Assembly (NCBI RefSeq): GCF_008364685.1
Contig: NZ_VTTL01000012.1
Location: 62,001-126,000, forward strand
From: Xanthobacter oligotrophicus
GTDB lineage: Bacteria; Pseudomonadota; Alphaproteobacteria; Rhizobiales; Xanthobacteraceae
Reading direction: 5' to 3'
DNA: 64,000 nt
The position numbers and the translations under genes were made by a program. The notes beneath the pieces were generated by a model. The model did not search any database, was not told the DNA's origin, and saw nothing but the letters and a program-made list of their open reading frames with translations. Positions 19,309-28,493 of this stretch are shown piece by piece (positions within the stretch are counted from its first letter, which is position 1; the number at the start of each line of letters is the position of its first letter).

Positions 19309-20757
19309 TTAGCCCGCGGCCGCCTCCGCGGTCTCGGTGGCGAGGGCGGAGGCATAGGCCGCGCGGGGCAGGTCCTCGCCCAGGGGCGCGAGGAAGCGGC
19401 CAAGGTGCACCGCGCGATCCTTCAGGAACAGGTCGCGGCCGATGGCGGCGACGAGGCGCGGCACGTTGTGGCGCAGGCTGGCGATGTCGCCCACCGGCCG
19501 CCCCGTGCTGGTCATGGCCGAGAAGGCGAGGAAGTGGATGTCGGCGAGGAACGGCGGGGCGTCCGCATCGCGGCCGACCAATTCGAAGGCGGGGCCGAGA
19601 TAGGGCGCGGCGGCGAGCGCCTCGTCTTCCGCGCCGGCCACCGTCACACGGTCCGACCAGCGGGCGATAGCGGGGGCAAAGTCGGCGAAGGCTGGCGTCA
19701 GGCGGGCATCGGTGAGATAGCCGGTCCCGGTGACGACGAAATCGGGTTCATGGACCTCCCCCGACGCGGTGGTGATGCGCACCCCGTCGCCATGGGGCGC
19801 CACCTTGCGCCAGCCGGCATCGAGGTGGATGCGGAAATTGGGGAAGGCCACCGCCCGGCGCACCGCCGGCAGGGGCGGGAACGAGGCGCGGCGGCGGAAG
19901 TGCTGCATCACCTGCCAGCGCTCGTCGTCCGCCAGCGCGTAGAAATGCTCCCAGGCGCCGAAGAAGGAGAACGGCTTCATGGCGGAGCCGCGGGCGAGAT
20001 CGGAGCCCCTTGAGAACAGGTCCACCGCACGGGCGCCGGCCTCCAGCAGCGCGCCCGCCGCATCGAATGCGGATGCCGCCGAGCCGAGGATGGCGACCCT
20101 TTTCCCCGCCAGCGCGGCCGGATCGAGCGTGTGGGTGTGGGCGTAGAGATGGGGCGGCAGGCTCTCGCGAATGACCGCCGGGACGAACGGCCCGCCCGAG
20201 CCTGCGATGCCGGTCGCGATCACCAGCTTGCGGGTGGTTTCCGTGAAGGTCCGCCCGCCTTCAGCGAAGTGCAGCCTGAGATGCCCCTCCTGCGGCTCCA
20301 CCCGCACCAGCGCGACGCCGTTGCGCACCTCAATGGCGGTGGCGGAGCGGAACCAGTCCACATAGTCCGCCCACACCGTGCGGGGAATCTCGCGCAGCTC
20401 CGCATACGCCTCGACGTCGTAGGCGGCCTCGTAATAGGCCTGGAAGGAGAGGCTCGGCAGGCCGAGCTCGGGTCCCGGCGGCACCCTTGGGGTGCGCAGC
20501 ACATTCATGCGCGCCGGGCCGCGCCAGATGCCTTCCGCGCCGCGCGGGGCGGCGTCCACCACGCTGACGCGGCCGATGCCGGCCCGCCGCAAGCCGAAGG
20601 CGATGGAAAGCCCGCTCTGGCCGGCGCCCACCACGACCACGTTGTGATCGGTGCCCGGCGCGGGCGGGACCCAATCGGTGCCGCTCTCGCCGATGAATTC
20701 CAGATCGCGCCGGGCCGACAGAGCAAGGCGTGTCAGGGCGTCGTGGGGGTTGGACAT
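19309..20757 (-). CDS. Flavoprotein monooxygenase-like FAD/NAD(P)-dependent oxidoreductase
   Basis: This 482-residue protein carries an FAD motif (NVVVVGAGQSGLSIAFGLRR, near residue 40) and a second nucleotide motif (KRVAILGSAASAFDAAGALL, near residue 220). The ATGIAGSGG block lies between them, an arrangement shared by flavin-containing monooxygenase and SidA-like N- or S-oxygenating enzymes. The role is probably hydroxylation or oxygenation of an organosulfur substrate, but this is inferred. It follows the DszC-like gene in a minus-strand group (tauD-like, DUF3088, DszC-like, this gene) with a 149-bp gap before it, in which I see no gene. It has four internal Met and no Cys. Confidence 0.82.
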   Translation of the reverse strand: MSNPHDALTRLALSARRDLEFIGESGTDWVPPAPGTDHNVVVVGAGQSGLSIAFGLRRAGIGRVSVVDAAPRGAEGIWRGPARMNVLRTPRVPPGPELGLPSLSFQAYYEAAYDVEAYAELREIPRTVWADYVDWFRSATAIEVRNGVALVRVEPQEGHLRLHFAEGGRTFTETTRKLVIATGIAGSGGPFVPAVIRESLPPHLYAHTHTLDPAALAGKRVAILGSAASAFDAAGALLEAGARAVDLFSRGSDLARGSAMKPFSFFGAWEHFYALADDERWQVMQHFRRRASFPPLPAVRRAVAFPNFRIHLDAGWRKVAPHGDGVRITTASGEVHEPDFVVTGTGYLTDARLTPAFADFAPAIARWSDRVTVAGAEDEALAAAPYLGPAFELVGRDADAPPFLADIHFLAFSAMTSTGRPVGDIASLRHNVPRLVAAIGRDLFLKDRAVHLGRFLAPLGEDLPRAAYASALATETAEAAAG

Positions 20758-20906
20758 GGCGGGTTCCTTGAATGGCCGGAGCAGCTTTATGCTCCAGAGC
20801 ACGCGCCGATCTGCCTGCATTGGCGGGCAGAAACGGAAAACGCGTTCTCCTGTCTGACGGAGAGAGGATGAGAAGGTTTGGGACAGGCGCGGCGGCGCCG
20901 TTCCGC

Positions 20907-22130
20907 TCAGGGCGTGCCGATGCGGTAGGGGCCGGGCGGCCAAGTGCCGTTCACGGCGAAGTCGCCGACGATGCGCTCGCGGTAGATGCGCGGATTGTGG
21001 GAGGACAAGGTGCGCGCGTTGCGCCAGTGCCGGTCGAGGCCGACGCCGCGCTTCGCCGCCGAGGCGCCCAGCGCGTCGAACAGCAAGGTCGTCGCGTCGA
21101 GGATGAGGGAGGTGACCACGGTCACGCCCTGGTTCACCTCCAGGTCCGCCACGGCGACGGAGAGATCCTGGGTTTCGGCGGCCTGGGTGTCACGGGCCTC
21201 AAAGACCCGCTGGAGCGCCTCGGCGGCCTTCAGCACGGTGGCGCCGGCGCCATAGGCGTTGGCCCGCACCTTGCCCACCACCTGGAGGATCTGCGGATCG
21301 GCCCCGACGCGGTCGGCATTGCCGTGGCTGAACACCCGCTTGCGCGCGCTGACGAGCTGGGCCACGTCCGCCGCCGCCGCGCGGCCGATGCCGGCGAGCG
21401 TCGCCAGATGCACCAGCTGGTAGAAGGCGACCGAATAGCGGAAGCGCTTGCGCTGCGGATTGACGAGGTCGTCGGAGATGGTGACGCCGTCGAACTTGGC
21501 CGTGCCGGAGGCGGTGAGCTGCTGGCCGAACCCGTCCCAGTCATCGACGATGGTCACGCCCGGCGCGTCGGTGGGCACCTGCACCAGGATGAACTCGCCG
21601 TTCTCGTCATCGGCGCCGAGATTGATCCAGTCGGCGAAGAGGGAGCCGGTGGTGTAGTATTTCTCGCCGTCGATGCGCCATTTGTCGCCGTCGCGCACCA
21701 CGCGGGTGGAGAAATGGCCGACCTTGGTGTCGCCGGCCTCCGAGAAGCCGCTGCCCGAGGTCTGCCTGGCGGCGATGCGCTTCACCCAGCGGTCGCGATA
21801 ATCCTTGGAGGGGGAGTTCAGAACTTCCTCGGTGAAGCCGAAATGGGCCCGCAGCGCATTGGTCACGTTGGGGTCGGCGGCCGAGAGCTCGATCAGCAGG
21901 TTGAACAGCTCCGGCAGGCTGGCGCCGAAGCCGCCCTCGTCCTGCGGCAGGCGCAGGGTGGTGAAGCCAGCATCCTTGAGCCAGGAAATCTCCTCGCGCG
22001 GGAGGCGGTGCGCCAGTTCGCGCTCCACGGCGCTCTCGCGGATGCGGCGAAAGACGGGCCGGAAACGGTGTGCCAGCTCTTCGTAGCGGGCGGTGGGGCC
22101 GGCGCCCCAGGCGTCGTCGATCTGGGTCAT
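20907..22130 (-). CDS. Acyl-CoA-dehydrogenase-fold monooxygenase (DszC/SfnC-like)
   Basis: This 407-residue flavoprotein has the acyl-CoA dehydrogenase fold: N-terminal helices (LKDAGFTTLRLPQDEGGFGA), a middle beta domain (ARQTSGSGFSEAGD, WRIDGEKYYTTGS) and a C-terminal helical domain with the RNARTLSSHNP stretch. In sulfur-scavenging loci such proteins (DszC, SfnC) use reduced flavin to oxidise sulfur compounds rather than acyl-CoA. The usual catalytic-base region of true dehydrogenases is replaced by TLSSHNPR, as in these monooxygenases. It lies next to a TauD-type dioxygenase and a DUF3088 gene on the same strand. After the initiator it has no Met and no Cys. Confidence 0.87.
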   Translation of the reverse strand: MTQIDDAWGAGPTARYEELAHRFRPVFRRIRESAVERELAHRLPREEISWLKDAGFTTLRLPQDEGGFGASLPELFNLLIELSAADPNVTNALRAHFGFTEEVLNSPSKDYRDRWVKRIAARQTSGSGFSEAGDTKVGHFSTRVVRDGDKWRIDGEKYYTTGSLFADWINLGADDENGEFILVQVPTDAPGVTIVDDWDGFGQQLTASGTAKFDGVTISDDLVNPQRKRFRYSVAFYQLVHLATLAGIGRAAAADVAQLVSARKRVFSHGNADRVGADPQILQVVGKVRANAYGAGATVLKAAEALQRVFEARDTQAAETQDLSVAVADLEVNQGVTVVTSLILDATTLLFDALGASAAKRGVGLDRHWRNARTLSSHNPRIYRERIVGDFAVNGTWPPGPYRIGTP

Positions 22131-22191
22131 GACTTCGTCCTCATGATCGGGTCCTTTTGCAATCGGTCCCGCCGGGCGGGGCGGATGGCGT

Positions 22192-22536
22192 TCAATGGGG
22201 AAAGGGCACGCCGTGGCGCGCGGCGATGAGTTGCAGGATGCGGCGGGTGTCGGTCACGAACCGCTGCGCCCCGTGGGTGAGCGCATCGTCGGGCGCGGGC
22301 GCCGTGTCGCCGAGGATGAGCACCGGCAGGCTCTGGTTCTCTTCGCCCAGCACCGCGATGACCGGCACGCGGGGGCGGGCGAACGGCACCCGCACCACCT
22401 CGATCCGTTCGGCAAGGCCGGGGTTGGAGGCGAGCACGCCTTCCACCTGGTTGCAGTCCGGGCAGAAGAAGGTGCGCCCGGGAGAGGCGGGGTCCTCAAA
22501 TCCCGGGGCGATGAGAAACAGACGGTCACGGCTCAT
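22192..22536 (-). CDS. DUF3088 family protein with CxxC motif
   Basis: This 114-residue protein matches the DUF3088 pattern (FEDPASPGRTFFCPDCNQVEG). CPDC sits at the start of a thioredoxin-like fold (helix VEGVLASNPGLAERIEVVRV, then PRVPVIAVLGEENQSLPVLI). The CxxC suggests a thiol-disulfide or reductase role, but no function is established that I know of. It lies between the tauD-like and DszC-like genes, 61 bases before the latter. Its only sulfur residues besides the initiator are the two motif cysteines, which fits the sulfur-sparing pattern of the region. Confidence 0.8.
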   Translation of the reverse strand: MSRDRLFLIAPGFEDPASPGRTFFCPDCNQVEGVLASNPGLAERIEVVRVPFARPRVPVIAVLGEENQSLPVLILGDTAPAPDDALTHGAQRFVTDTRRILQLIAARHGVPFPH

Positions 22537-22603
22537 GGATGGGGGCTCGGAGACAGGGGCTTAAGGGCAAGGACTGAAAGGGGGCGACTTGGAAACAAGG
22601 GGG

Positions 22604-22629
22604 CGGGCCTGCGCGGTGGCGCAGGCCCG
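22604..22629 (-). terminator. Stem-loop between tauD-like and DUF3088 genes
   Basis: CGGGCCTGCGC (22604-22614) pairs perfectly with GCGCAGGCCCG (22619-22629) around a GGTG loop. It lies 31 bases downstream of the tauD-like stop on the minus strand and is followed there by C/T-rich sequence without a clean T-run. It may be a weak terminator or a stabilising hairpin. Confidence 0.5.
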
Positions 22630-22659
22630 TCAAGGCGGGAGAAAGGGCGAGTGGCGCGC

Positions 22660-23631
22660 TCAGGCGGTCCCGGCCGAGAACGCCTCGATGGGCTCGCCCT
22701 CGATGATGGTGGAGGGCCGCCCGTCCACGCCCACCGGCACGTCGCCCTTGAGGGTGATGCGGTAGAGCTGGCGGTCGAAATCGAGGGCGTAGATGTCGCG
22801 CGGGGCGAGGTGGGCGGTGGTGCGATTGTCCCAGAAGGCGATGGAGCCCGGCTGCCAGCGGAACCGCACCGTGTATTCCGGCCGAGTGATGTGCTCGAAC
22901 AGCAATTCCAGGATCTGCTGGCTCTCGCGCGGGGTGAGGCCGGTGACGCGCTTGAGGAACGACGGGCTGACGAACAGCACCCGCTCGCCGGTCTCGGGGA
23001 TGACGCGCACCAGGGGATGCTCGCTCACCAGCGGCCGCCGCTTGTTCTTCTCCCTGAAGTCCTCGGTCGCGCCCTGGCCCTCGGGCGCCGTGAAGGCATG
23101 GACGCCGCGCAGGGTGTCCACGAAGCCGCGAAGCGGGGCGGACAGGCCCTCGTAGGCCACGGCGAGATTGGTCCAGAAGGTGTCGCCGCCGTAGGGCGGA
23201 ATGACATCGCCCCGCAGGATGGAGGCGGCCGGCGGATTGACCGCGGCGGTCACGTCCGTGTGCCATCCGGTCCAGGGCCGGATGAGGGGCTCGCCCACAT
23301 GGCGCGTCGCGAAGCGGTCGCGGCCGACGGAATAGACCTCGGGATGCCCGTCCACGAAGCCGAACACCGGATGACCGATGGTGGGCGCGCCAAAGGCCCG
23401 GGCCAGCGCCACATGCTGGGCATGGGTGAGGGGCTGGTCGCGGAAGAACACCACCTTCCACTTGAGAAGCGCGGCGCGGATCTCGTCCACCACCTCGGGC
23501 GCGAGCGGGCGTGAGAGGTCGCCTGCCTCGATCTCCGCGCCGATATGGCCGGTGAGCGGATGGATGGCGATATGCCGGGGCGGGGCGTTTGACGCCGGAT
23601 CCGTGGCGAGGGCGGAAGCCGCGCTGCTCAT
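22660..23631 (-). CDS. TauD/TfdA-family Fe(II)/2-oxoglutarate dioxygenase
   Basis: This 323-residue enzyme belongs to the family that hydroxylates taurine, alkylsulfonates or sulfate esters, releasing sulfite or sulfate. The iron facial triad is visible: His124 and Asp126 in GWHTDVT, and His274 in TTAHLAPRD. The 2-oxoglutarate-binding Arg is in the DRQLYRITL block downstream. Length is slightly above TauD (about 280). It is divergent from the second peptide-type importer and may share its operator. The protein has no Met or Cys after the initiator, fitting production during sulfur starvation. The exact substrate is unknown. Confidence 0.92.
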   Translation of the reverse strand: MSSAASALATDPASNAPPRHIAIHPLTGHIGAEIEAGDLSRPLAPEVVDEIRAALLKWKVVFFRDQPLTHAQHVALARAFGAPTIGHPVFGFVDGHPEVYSVGRDRFATRHVGEPLIRPWTGWHTDVTAAVNPPAASILRGDVIPPYGGDTFWTNLAVAYEGLSAPLRGFVDTLRGVHAFTAPEGQGATEDFREKNKRRPLVSEHPLVRVIPETGERVLFVSPSFLKRVTGLTPRESQQILELLFEHITRPEYTVRFRWQPGSIAFWDNRTTAHLAPRDIYALDFDRQLYRITLKGDVPVGVDGRPSTIIEGEPIEAFSAGTA

Positions 23632-23707
23632 ATATTGTCCTTTCGTCTGCGCATCCGGGACCGGGCTGGGGCATGACCCGTCGGTTCACTAATCTACTTA
23701 ATGCATC

Positions 23708-23723
23708 GATTTTATATAAAATC
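23708..23723. promoter_or_regulatory. Perfect 16-bp AT-rich palindrome, candidate operator
   Basis: GATTTTATATAAAATC is a perfect palindrome midway between the tauD-like gene (start 23631, minus) and the binding-protein gene (start 23786, plus). It abuts the candidate -35 of the plus-strand promoter. Read on the minus strand, the stretch AATTGATTTTATATAAAA (23727-23710) matches the motif found at 17508, 35047 and 41089. Confidence 0.5.
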
Positions 23724-23725
23724 AA

Positions 23726-23753
23726 TTGACGAAATGGGCGCTCCCCCTATCGT
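23726..23753 (+). promoter_or_regulatory. Candidate sigma-70 promoter for the second peptide-type ABC operon
   Basis: TTGACG at 23726-23731, a 16-bp spacer and TATCGT at 23748-23753 lie 33 bp before the ATG at 23786. The same -10 hexamer, TATCGT, precedes the first peptide-type operon at 873-878. The palindrome at 23708-23723 lies directly upstream. Confidence 0.45.
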
Positions 23754-23785
23754 TGCCTCGAACCTGTCGCGATGGAGACCCGGGC

Positions 23786-25411
23786 ATGCCCCTGCACACG
23801 CCTCACCTGAAATCTCCCGCGCGCACCCGAACGGCCCGGCGGACGTTCGCCGCTGCCCTGTGCGTGGCGCTGCTTTTGGGTGCCGGCGGCGGGGCTTCGC
23901 TGGCGGGGGAGCCGGTGCGCGGCGGGGTGCTGCGCTTCCTGGTGGAGCACGAGCCTTCGACCCTGGTCTCCATTGCCCACACGGCCGGGCCGACGCAGCG
24001 GGTGTCGCCCAAGGTGACGGAGGGGCTCCTCGCCTACGACCTCGATTTCAACCCCAGGCCGGCGCTTGCCACCCAATGGAGCGTGAGCCCGCACGGGCTG
24101 GTCTACACCTTCACCTTGCGCGACGGTGTGAAGTGGCATGACGGCAAGGATTTCACGTCCGAAGACGTGGCCTATTCCATCAAGCTGCTGAAGGAGAACC
24201 ATCCGCGCGGCCGCGGCACCTTCGCGGCCGTGACGGCCGTGGACACGCCCGACCCGCGCACGGCCATCATCCGCCTGTCGAAGCCCGCGCCCTATCTTCT
24301 CACCGCGCTGGATGCGAGCGAATCGCCCATCGTCGCCAAGCACGTCTATGAGGGCACCGACCCGCTCACCAACAAGAACGCCTCCGCGCCCATCGGAACC
24401 GGCCCCTTCGTCTTCAAGGAATGGGTGAAGGGCAGCCACGTCATCCTGGAGCGCAATCCGGACTACTGGGACAAGGGCAAGCCCTATCTCGACCGGGTGG
24501 TCATCCGCTTCATCGCCGACCAGAGCGCCCGCTCGGCGGCGTTCGAGACCGGCGAGCTGGACCTCGCCGGCGGCCCGCCGGTGCCGCGCTCGGACCTGGC
24601 GCGGGTGCAGGCGCTGCCGAGCATCGGTTCGGAAACGCGCGGCTACGAATACAACGGCAACATGACGCAGCTCTATTTCAACTTCGATACCCCGCAGTTG
24701 AAAGACAAGCGCGTGCGCCTCGCCATCGCCCATGCCATCGACCTCAGCCGGCTGCTGGAGGTGGTCTATTTCGGCTACGGCACCATCGCGCCCTCGCCGG
24801 TGGGGCCGGACCTGAAGAAATTCGTCAATCCCGCCATCGAGCCCTATGGCTTCGACCTGAAGGCCGCCAACCGCCTGCTCGACGAGGCCGGCTATCCGCG
24901 CAAGGCCGATGGCACGCGCTTTCCCCTGCGGCTCTATGCCAATCCGTTCAACGGCCGGGACTCGGGCGACTTCGTGAAGCAGGCCCTGGCCAAGGTCGGC
25001 ATTCCGGTGGATTTCCAGTTCTTCGATTTTTCCACCTACATCCAGAAGGCCTATACCGGCCGCGAATTCGACCTCACCCTTGAATCCCTGTCGAATACCT
25101 TTGATCCCACGCCCGGGGTACAGCGCATCTTCTGGTCGAAGAATTTCAAGGTCGGCCTGCCCTTCTCCAACGCCTCCCACTACGACAACCCGCAGGTGGA
25201 CGCGCTCCTGGAGGCGGCGGCCGTGGAGAGCGATCCGGCCAAGCGACGCCAGCTCTGGTTCACCTTCCAGCAGGCCATCTACGATGACGTGGCGGCGGTG
25301 CATCTCATCGCGCCACAGGGCGTCACCTTGTTCAACAAGAAGGTGAAGAACCACACCCTCGGCGTCACCGGGCCGAATGCCAGCTTCGCCGACGTCTACA
25401 TCGAGAAGTGA
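23786..25411 (+). CDS. Peptide-type ABC transporter substrate-binding protein, copy 3
   Basis: This 541-residue family-5 binding protein heads the second importer operon. ATG 23786 has a GGAGA box and gives a long Arg-rich signal peptide (RRTFAAALCVALLLGAGGGA, cleaved near SLAGEP). Conserved blocks include GVKWHDGKDFTSEDV, GTGPFVFKEWVKGSHV and ERNPDYWDKGKPYLDRV. It is more distant from copies 1 and 2 than they are from each other. The mature protein has one Met (NGNMTQL) and no Cys; the only Cys is in the removed signal. The ligand is unknown; a sulfur-containing small peptide or conjugate is inferred from context. Confidence 0.93.
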   Translation: MPLHTPHLKSPARTRTARRTFAAALCVALLLGAGGGASLAGEPVRGGVLRFLVEHEPSTLVSIAHTAGPTQRVSPKVTEGLLAYDLDFNPRPALATQWSVSPHGLVYTFTLRDGVKWHDGKDFTSEDVAYSIKLLKENHPRGRGTFAAVTAVDTPDPRTAIIRLSKPAPYLLTALDASESPIVAKHVYEGTDPLTNKNASAPIGTGPFVFKEWVKGSHVILERNPDYWDKGKPYLDRVVIRFIADQSARSAAFETGELDLAGGPPVPRSDLARVQALPSIGSETRGYEYNGNMTQLYFNFDTPQLKDKRVRLAIAHAIDLSRLLEVVYFGYGTIAPSPVGPDLKKFVNPAIEPYGFDLKAANRLLDEAGYPRKADGTRFPLRLYANPFNGRDSGDFVKQALAKVGIPVDFQFFDFSTYIQKAYTGREFDLTLESLSNTFDPTPGVQRIFWSKNFKVGLPFSNASHYDNPQVDALLEAAAVESDPAKRRQLWFTFQQAIYDDVAAVHLIAPQGVTLFNKKVKNHTLGVTGPNASFADVYIEK

Positions 25412-25490
25412 CCATGCGCGGCGAAGTCCTTTTCCGGCGTCGGCCGATGATCACCGTCTTCTTCACCTTCAAGATGTGCGACAGGCGGCC

Positions 25491-26477
25491 ATGAGGAGCC
25501 TGCCGCGCATCCTGAAAGCCCTGCGCCGCACGGCGGTGCAGGCGGTGCCGACCATCATCGGCATCGTCATCCTCAATTTCTTCCTGCTGCGTCTGACCCC
25601 CGGCGACGCCGCCGACGTGCTCGCGGGGGAAGCGGGGGCGGCTACGGTGGAGACGCTGGCGGCGCTGAAGGCCAAGTTCGGCTTCGATTTGCCGGCGCTC
25701 CAGCAGCTCGTCGCCTACCTGAACAACCTCGCCCATTTCAGCCTCGGCGTCTCGCCGCGCTACAACCAGCCGGTGTCGGACCTCATCGCCGCGCGCCTGC
25801 CCAATACATTGAGCCTCATGGGACTGGCCCTGGGATTTGCGCTGGTCATCGGCATCACCTTCGGCGCGGTGATGGCAAGCTTCGTCGGCCGCGTTCCGGA
25901 CAAGGTGCTGAGCGTGCTCTCGCTGTTGTTCTATTCCATCCCGAGCTTCTGGATCGGGCTCATGCTCATCGTATTGTTCTCGGTGAAGCTGGGCTGGCTG
26001 CCCAGCGGCGGGGCGGAGAGCATCGGCGCCAGCCTCACCGGGTGGGAGGCGATCCTCGACCGCGTCCGCCACCAGGTGCTGCCCGCCATCTCGCTGGCGC
26101 TGTTCTATGTGGCCATCTATGCCCGGCTGACCCGTGGCGACATGCTGGAGGTGAAGGCGCAGGACCATGTGCGCACCGCCCGCGCCAAGGGGCTGTCGCC
26201 CTTCGCCGTCACAAGGGGCCATGTGCTGCGCAACGCGCTCATCCCCGTCACCACCATGGCCGGCATCCACCTCGCCGGCCTCATGGGCGGGGCCGTGGTG
26301 GTGGAGACGGTCTATAGCTGGCCGGGCCTCGGCCGCCTCGCCTACGAGGCGGTGATGGGGCGCGACTTCAACGTGCTGCTGGGCATCCTGCTGTTGTCGT
26401 CGCTGCTGGTGGTGGTCACCAACGCGCTGATCGACATTCTTCAGGCGTGGCTCGACCCGCGCATCGAGGTGCGCTGA
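25491..26477 (+). CDS. Peptide-type ABC transporter permease (DppB-like), second system
   Basis: This 328-residue permease starts at ATG 25491. A longer in-frame start at 25377 overlaps the binding-protein gene and adds non-hydrophobic sequence, so I rejected it. It has the first membrane span (VPTIIGIVILNFFLLRLTPGD), the loop DHVRTARAKGLSPFAVTRGH that contacts the ATPases, and the C-terminal DILQAWLDPRIEVR. It resembles the permease at 4279-5247, so the two importers share ancestry. Its stop overlaps the next start by one base (TGATG). Confidence 0.93.
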   Translation: MRSLPRILKALRRTAVQAVPTIIGIVILNFFLLRLTPGDAADVLAGEAGAATVETLAALKAKFGFDLPALQQLVAYLNNLAHFSLGVSPRYNQPVSDLIAARLPNTLSLMGLALGFALVIGITFGAVMASFVGRVPDKVLSVLSLLFYSIPSFWIGLMLIVLFSVKLGWLPSGGAESIGASLTGWEAILDRVRHQVLPAISLALFYVAIYARLTRGDMLEVKAQDHVRTARAKGLSPFAVTRGHVLRNALIPVTTMAGIHLAGLMGGAVVVETVYSWPGLGRLAYEAVMGRDFNVLLGILLLSSLLVVVTNALIDILQAWLDPRIEVR

Positions 26478-27487
26478 TGCACGGCACCGACACCTTCGCC
26501 TCCGCCTCCGCCTCCGCCCGGCTGCCCGCCCGCGCCGATGGCGCGGCGTCGCCGCCCGTCGCGGCCGAAGCCGAGCCCTGGCCCAACGTCCATGCCCCCG
26601 ATGCCGCCCGCGTGGCGACGCAGGAGGTGCAGAAGCTGGCACCGGCCGGCGGGCGGCGGGCGCTCGGGGCGTTTCTCGCCAATCCCACGGCGGTTGCGGG
26701 GCTGCTCATCCTCACCATCGTCATCGCGGCGGCGCTGCTCGCCCCGGTCCTTTTTCCCGATGACCCGCTGGACATGGCGGGGCGCCCGTTGCAATGGCCG
26801 GGGCAGAACCCGCGCTTTCCGCTGGGTACCGACGCGCTCGGTCGTGACGTGCTCGCCGGCCTCGTGCAAGGGGCGCAGGTGAGCCTTCTGGTGGGGGCGG
26901 CGGCGACGCTGGTGGGCCTCCTCGCCGGCATTCTCGTGGGTGCGACGGCAGGCTATTTCGGCGGATGGGTGGACGATGTGCTGGTGAAGATCATCGAGAT
27001 CTTCCAGACCGTGCCGGGCTTCATCCTGCTCATCGTGCTGGTGGCCATCGCCCAGCCGTCCGTACCGGCCATCACGCTGGCCATCGGGGCGGTGTCGTGG
27101 CCGCAGGTGGCGCGGCTGGTGCGCGCCCAGTTCCGCGCGCTGAAGGAGAAGGAATTCGTCGCGGCGGCGCGGGCGCTCGGCTACGGCCACGGCCGCATCA
27201 TCTTCCGCGAGATCCTGCCCAATGCACTGCCGCCGGTCATCGTGCTCGCCTCGGTGACGGTGGCCACCGCCATCCTCATGGAGAGCGCGCTCTCCTTCAT
27301 GGGCCTCGGCGATCCCAACGTGGTGAGCTGGGGCTCCATGATCGGCACCGGGCGCGACATGCTGCGCACCGCCTGGTACCTGTCCGCCGTGCCTGGCCTT
27401 GCCATCGTCTTCACCGTGCTTGCGCTGAACCTGATCGGCGATGGCCTCACCGACGCGCTCAATCCGCGCCTGTCCGGGGAGGCCTGA
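26477..27487 (+). CDS. Peptide-type ABC transporter permease (DppC-like), second system
   Basis: This 336-residue permease starts at ATG 26477, sharing one base with the preceding stop. The N-terminal ~70 residues are Ala/Pro-rich and cytoplasmic, about 40 residues longer than the equivalent subunit at 5263. The first membrane span is VAGLLILTIVIAAALLAPVL, and the PLGTDALGRDVLAG motif follows. The ATPase-contact loop lies near FVAAARALGYGHGRIIFRE, and the end is LNLIGDGLTDALNPRLSGEA. It forms the channel with the preceding DppB-like subunit. Confidence 0.93.
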   Translation: MHGTDTFASASASARLPARADGAASPPVAAEAEPWPNVHAPDAARVATQEVQKLAPAGGRRALGAFLANPTAVAGLLILTIVIAAALLAPVLFPDDPLDMAGRPLQWPGQNPRFPLGTDALGRDVLAGLVQGAQVSLLVGAAATLVGLLAGILVGATAGYFGGWVDDVLVKIIEIFQTVPGFILLIVLVAIAQPSVPAITLAIGAVSWPQVARLVRAQFRALKEKEFVAAARALGYGHGRIIFREILPNALPPVIVLASVTVATAILMESALSFMGLGDPNVVSWGSMIGTGRDMLRTAWYLSAVPGLAIVFTVLALNLIGDGLTDALNPRLSGEA

Positions 27488-27488
27488 G

Positions 27489-28493
27489 ATGGCGCTGCTC
27501 GACGTGGTCGGCCTTACCATCGCGTTTCCCCGCGCCACCCCGGTGCGCGGCCTGTCGCTCAGCGTGGAGGCGGGCGAGACGGTGGCGCTGGTGGGCGAGA
27601 GCGGCTCCGGCAAATCGCTCACCGCCCTGGCGCTGCTGCGGCTTCTGCCCGAGCGGGCGCGCATCGCCGCCGGCGAGATCCGCTTCAACGGCCGCGACCT
27701 CGCAAGGCTCGACGACCGCGACCTGCGGCAGGTGCGGGGGCGGGACATGGCCATGGTGTTCCAGGAGCCCATGACCTCGCTCAATCCGGTGCTGTCGGTG
27801 GGCGACCAGATCATCGAGGTGGTGCGCCTGCATCAGGGCCTGTCGCGCCGCGCGGCCCGCGCCCGCGCCGTGGAACTCCTCGACCTCGTGCGCATCCCCG
27901 AGCCGCAGCGGCGGGTGGACGAATATCCCCACGAATTGTCCGGCGGCATCCGCCAGCGGGTGATGATCGCCATCGCGGTGGCCTGCTCGCCGCGCCTGCT
28001 GATTGCCGACGAGCCGACCACGGCGCTGGACGTGACCATCCAGGCTCAGGTGCTCGACCTGCTGGACGCGCTGCGCCGCGACCTGTCCATGGGGCTGCTG
28101 CTGATCACCCACGACCTCGGCGTGGTGGCCGAATGGGCCGACCGGGTGGTGGTGATGTATGCCGGCCGCAAGGTGGAAGAGGCACCCTACGAGACCTTGT
28201 TCGGCACGCCGCTCCACCCCTACACCAACGGCCTGCTGGAAGCCTCGCCTCGCCTTGATGCCGGCCAGCATTATTCGGCCGGGCCGCTGGCCGAGATCCG
28301 CGGCTCCATCGGATCGGCACTCACCGAGCCGGGCTGTGCCTTCGCGCCGCGCTGCACCCTCGCCCGCGCCGCCTGCCGCAGCGCCGAGCCGGAGACCGAG
28401 GCAGTCGCGCCCGGCCATCTGGTGGCCTGCCCGGTGGCCACGGCTGCGGCCTTCAATCTGAAGGAGGCTGGCCATGTCGCTGCTGTCGGTTGA
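27489..28493 (+). CDS. Peptide-type ABC transporter ATP-binding protein (DppD-like), second system
   Basis: This 334-residue ATPase shows Walker [10 protein letters not shown]-loop [10 protein letters not shown], signature LSGGIRQR, Walker [13 protein letters not shown] and the H-loop LLITHDLG. The C-terminal extension has the cysteine pattern [18 protein letters not shown] 27489 is one base after the TGA of the permease gene. The 3' end overlaps the next ATPase gene by 20 bases. It would heterodimerise with that protein. Confidence 0.93.
   Translation: MALLDVVGLTIAFPRATPVRGLSLSVEAGETVALVGESGSGKSLTALALLRLLPERARIAAGEIRFNGRDLARLDDRDLRQVRGRDMAMVFQEPMTSLNPVLSVGDQIIEVVRLHQGLSRRAARARAVELLDLVRIPEPQRRVDEYPHELSGGIRQRVMIAIAVACSPRLLIADEPTTALDVTIQAQVLDLLDALRRDLSMGLLLITHDLGVVAEWADRVVVMYAGRKVEEAPYETLFGTPLHPYTNGLLEASPRLDAGQHYSAGPLAEIRGSIGSALTEPGCAFAPRCTLARAACRSAEPETEAVAPGHLVACPVATAAAFNLKEAGHVAAVG

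Noticed and set aside
19309-20757. Ornithine N-monooxygenase (SidA/PvdA) of the siderophore pathway
   Set aside because: It has the general two-nucleotide-site layout but lies in the sulfur block 20 kb from the NRPS genes and has no clear diagnostic motif; I keep a general flavoprotein call.
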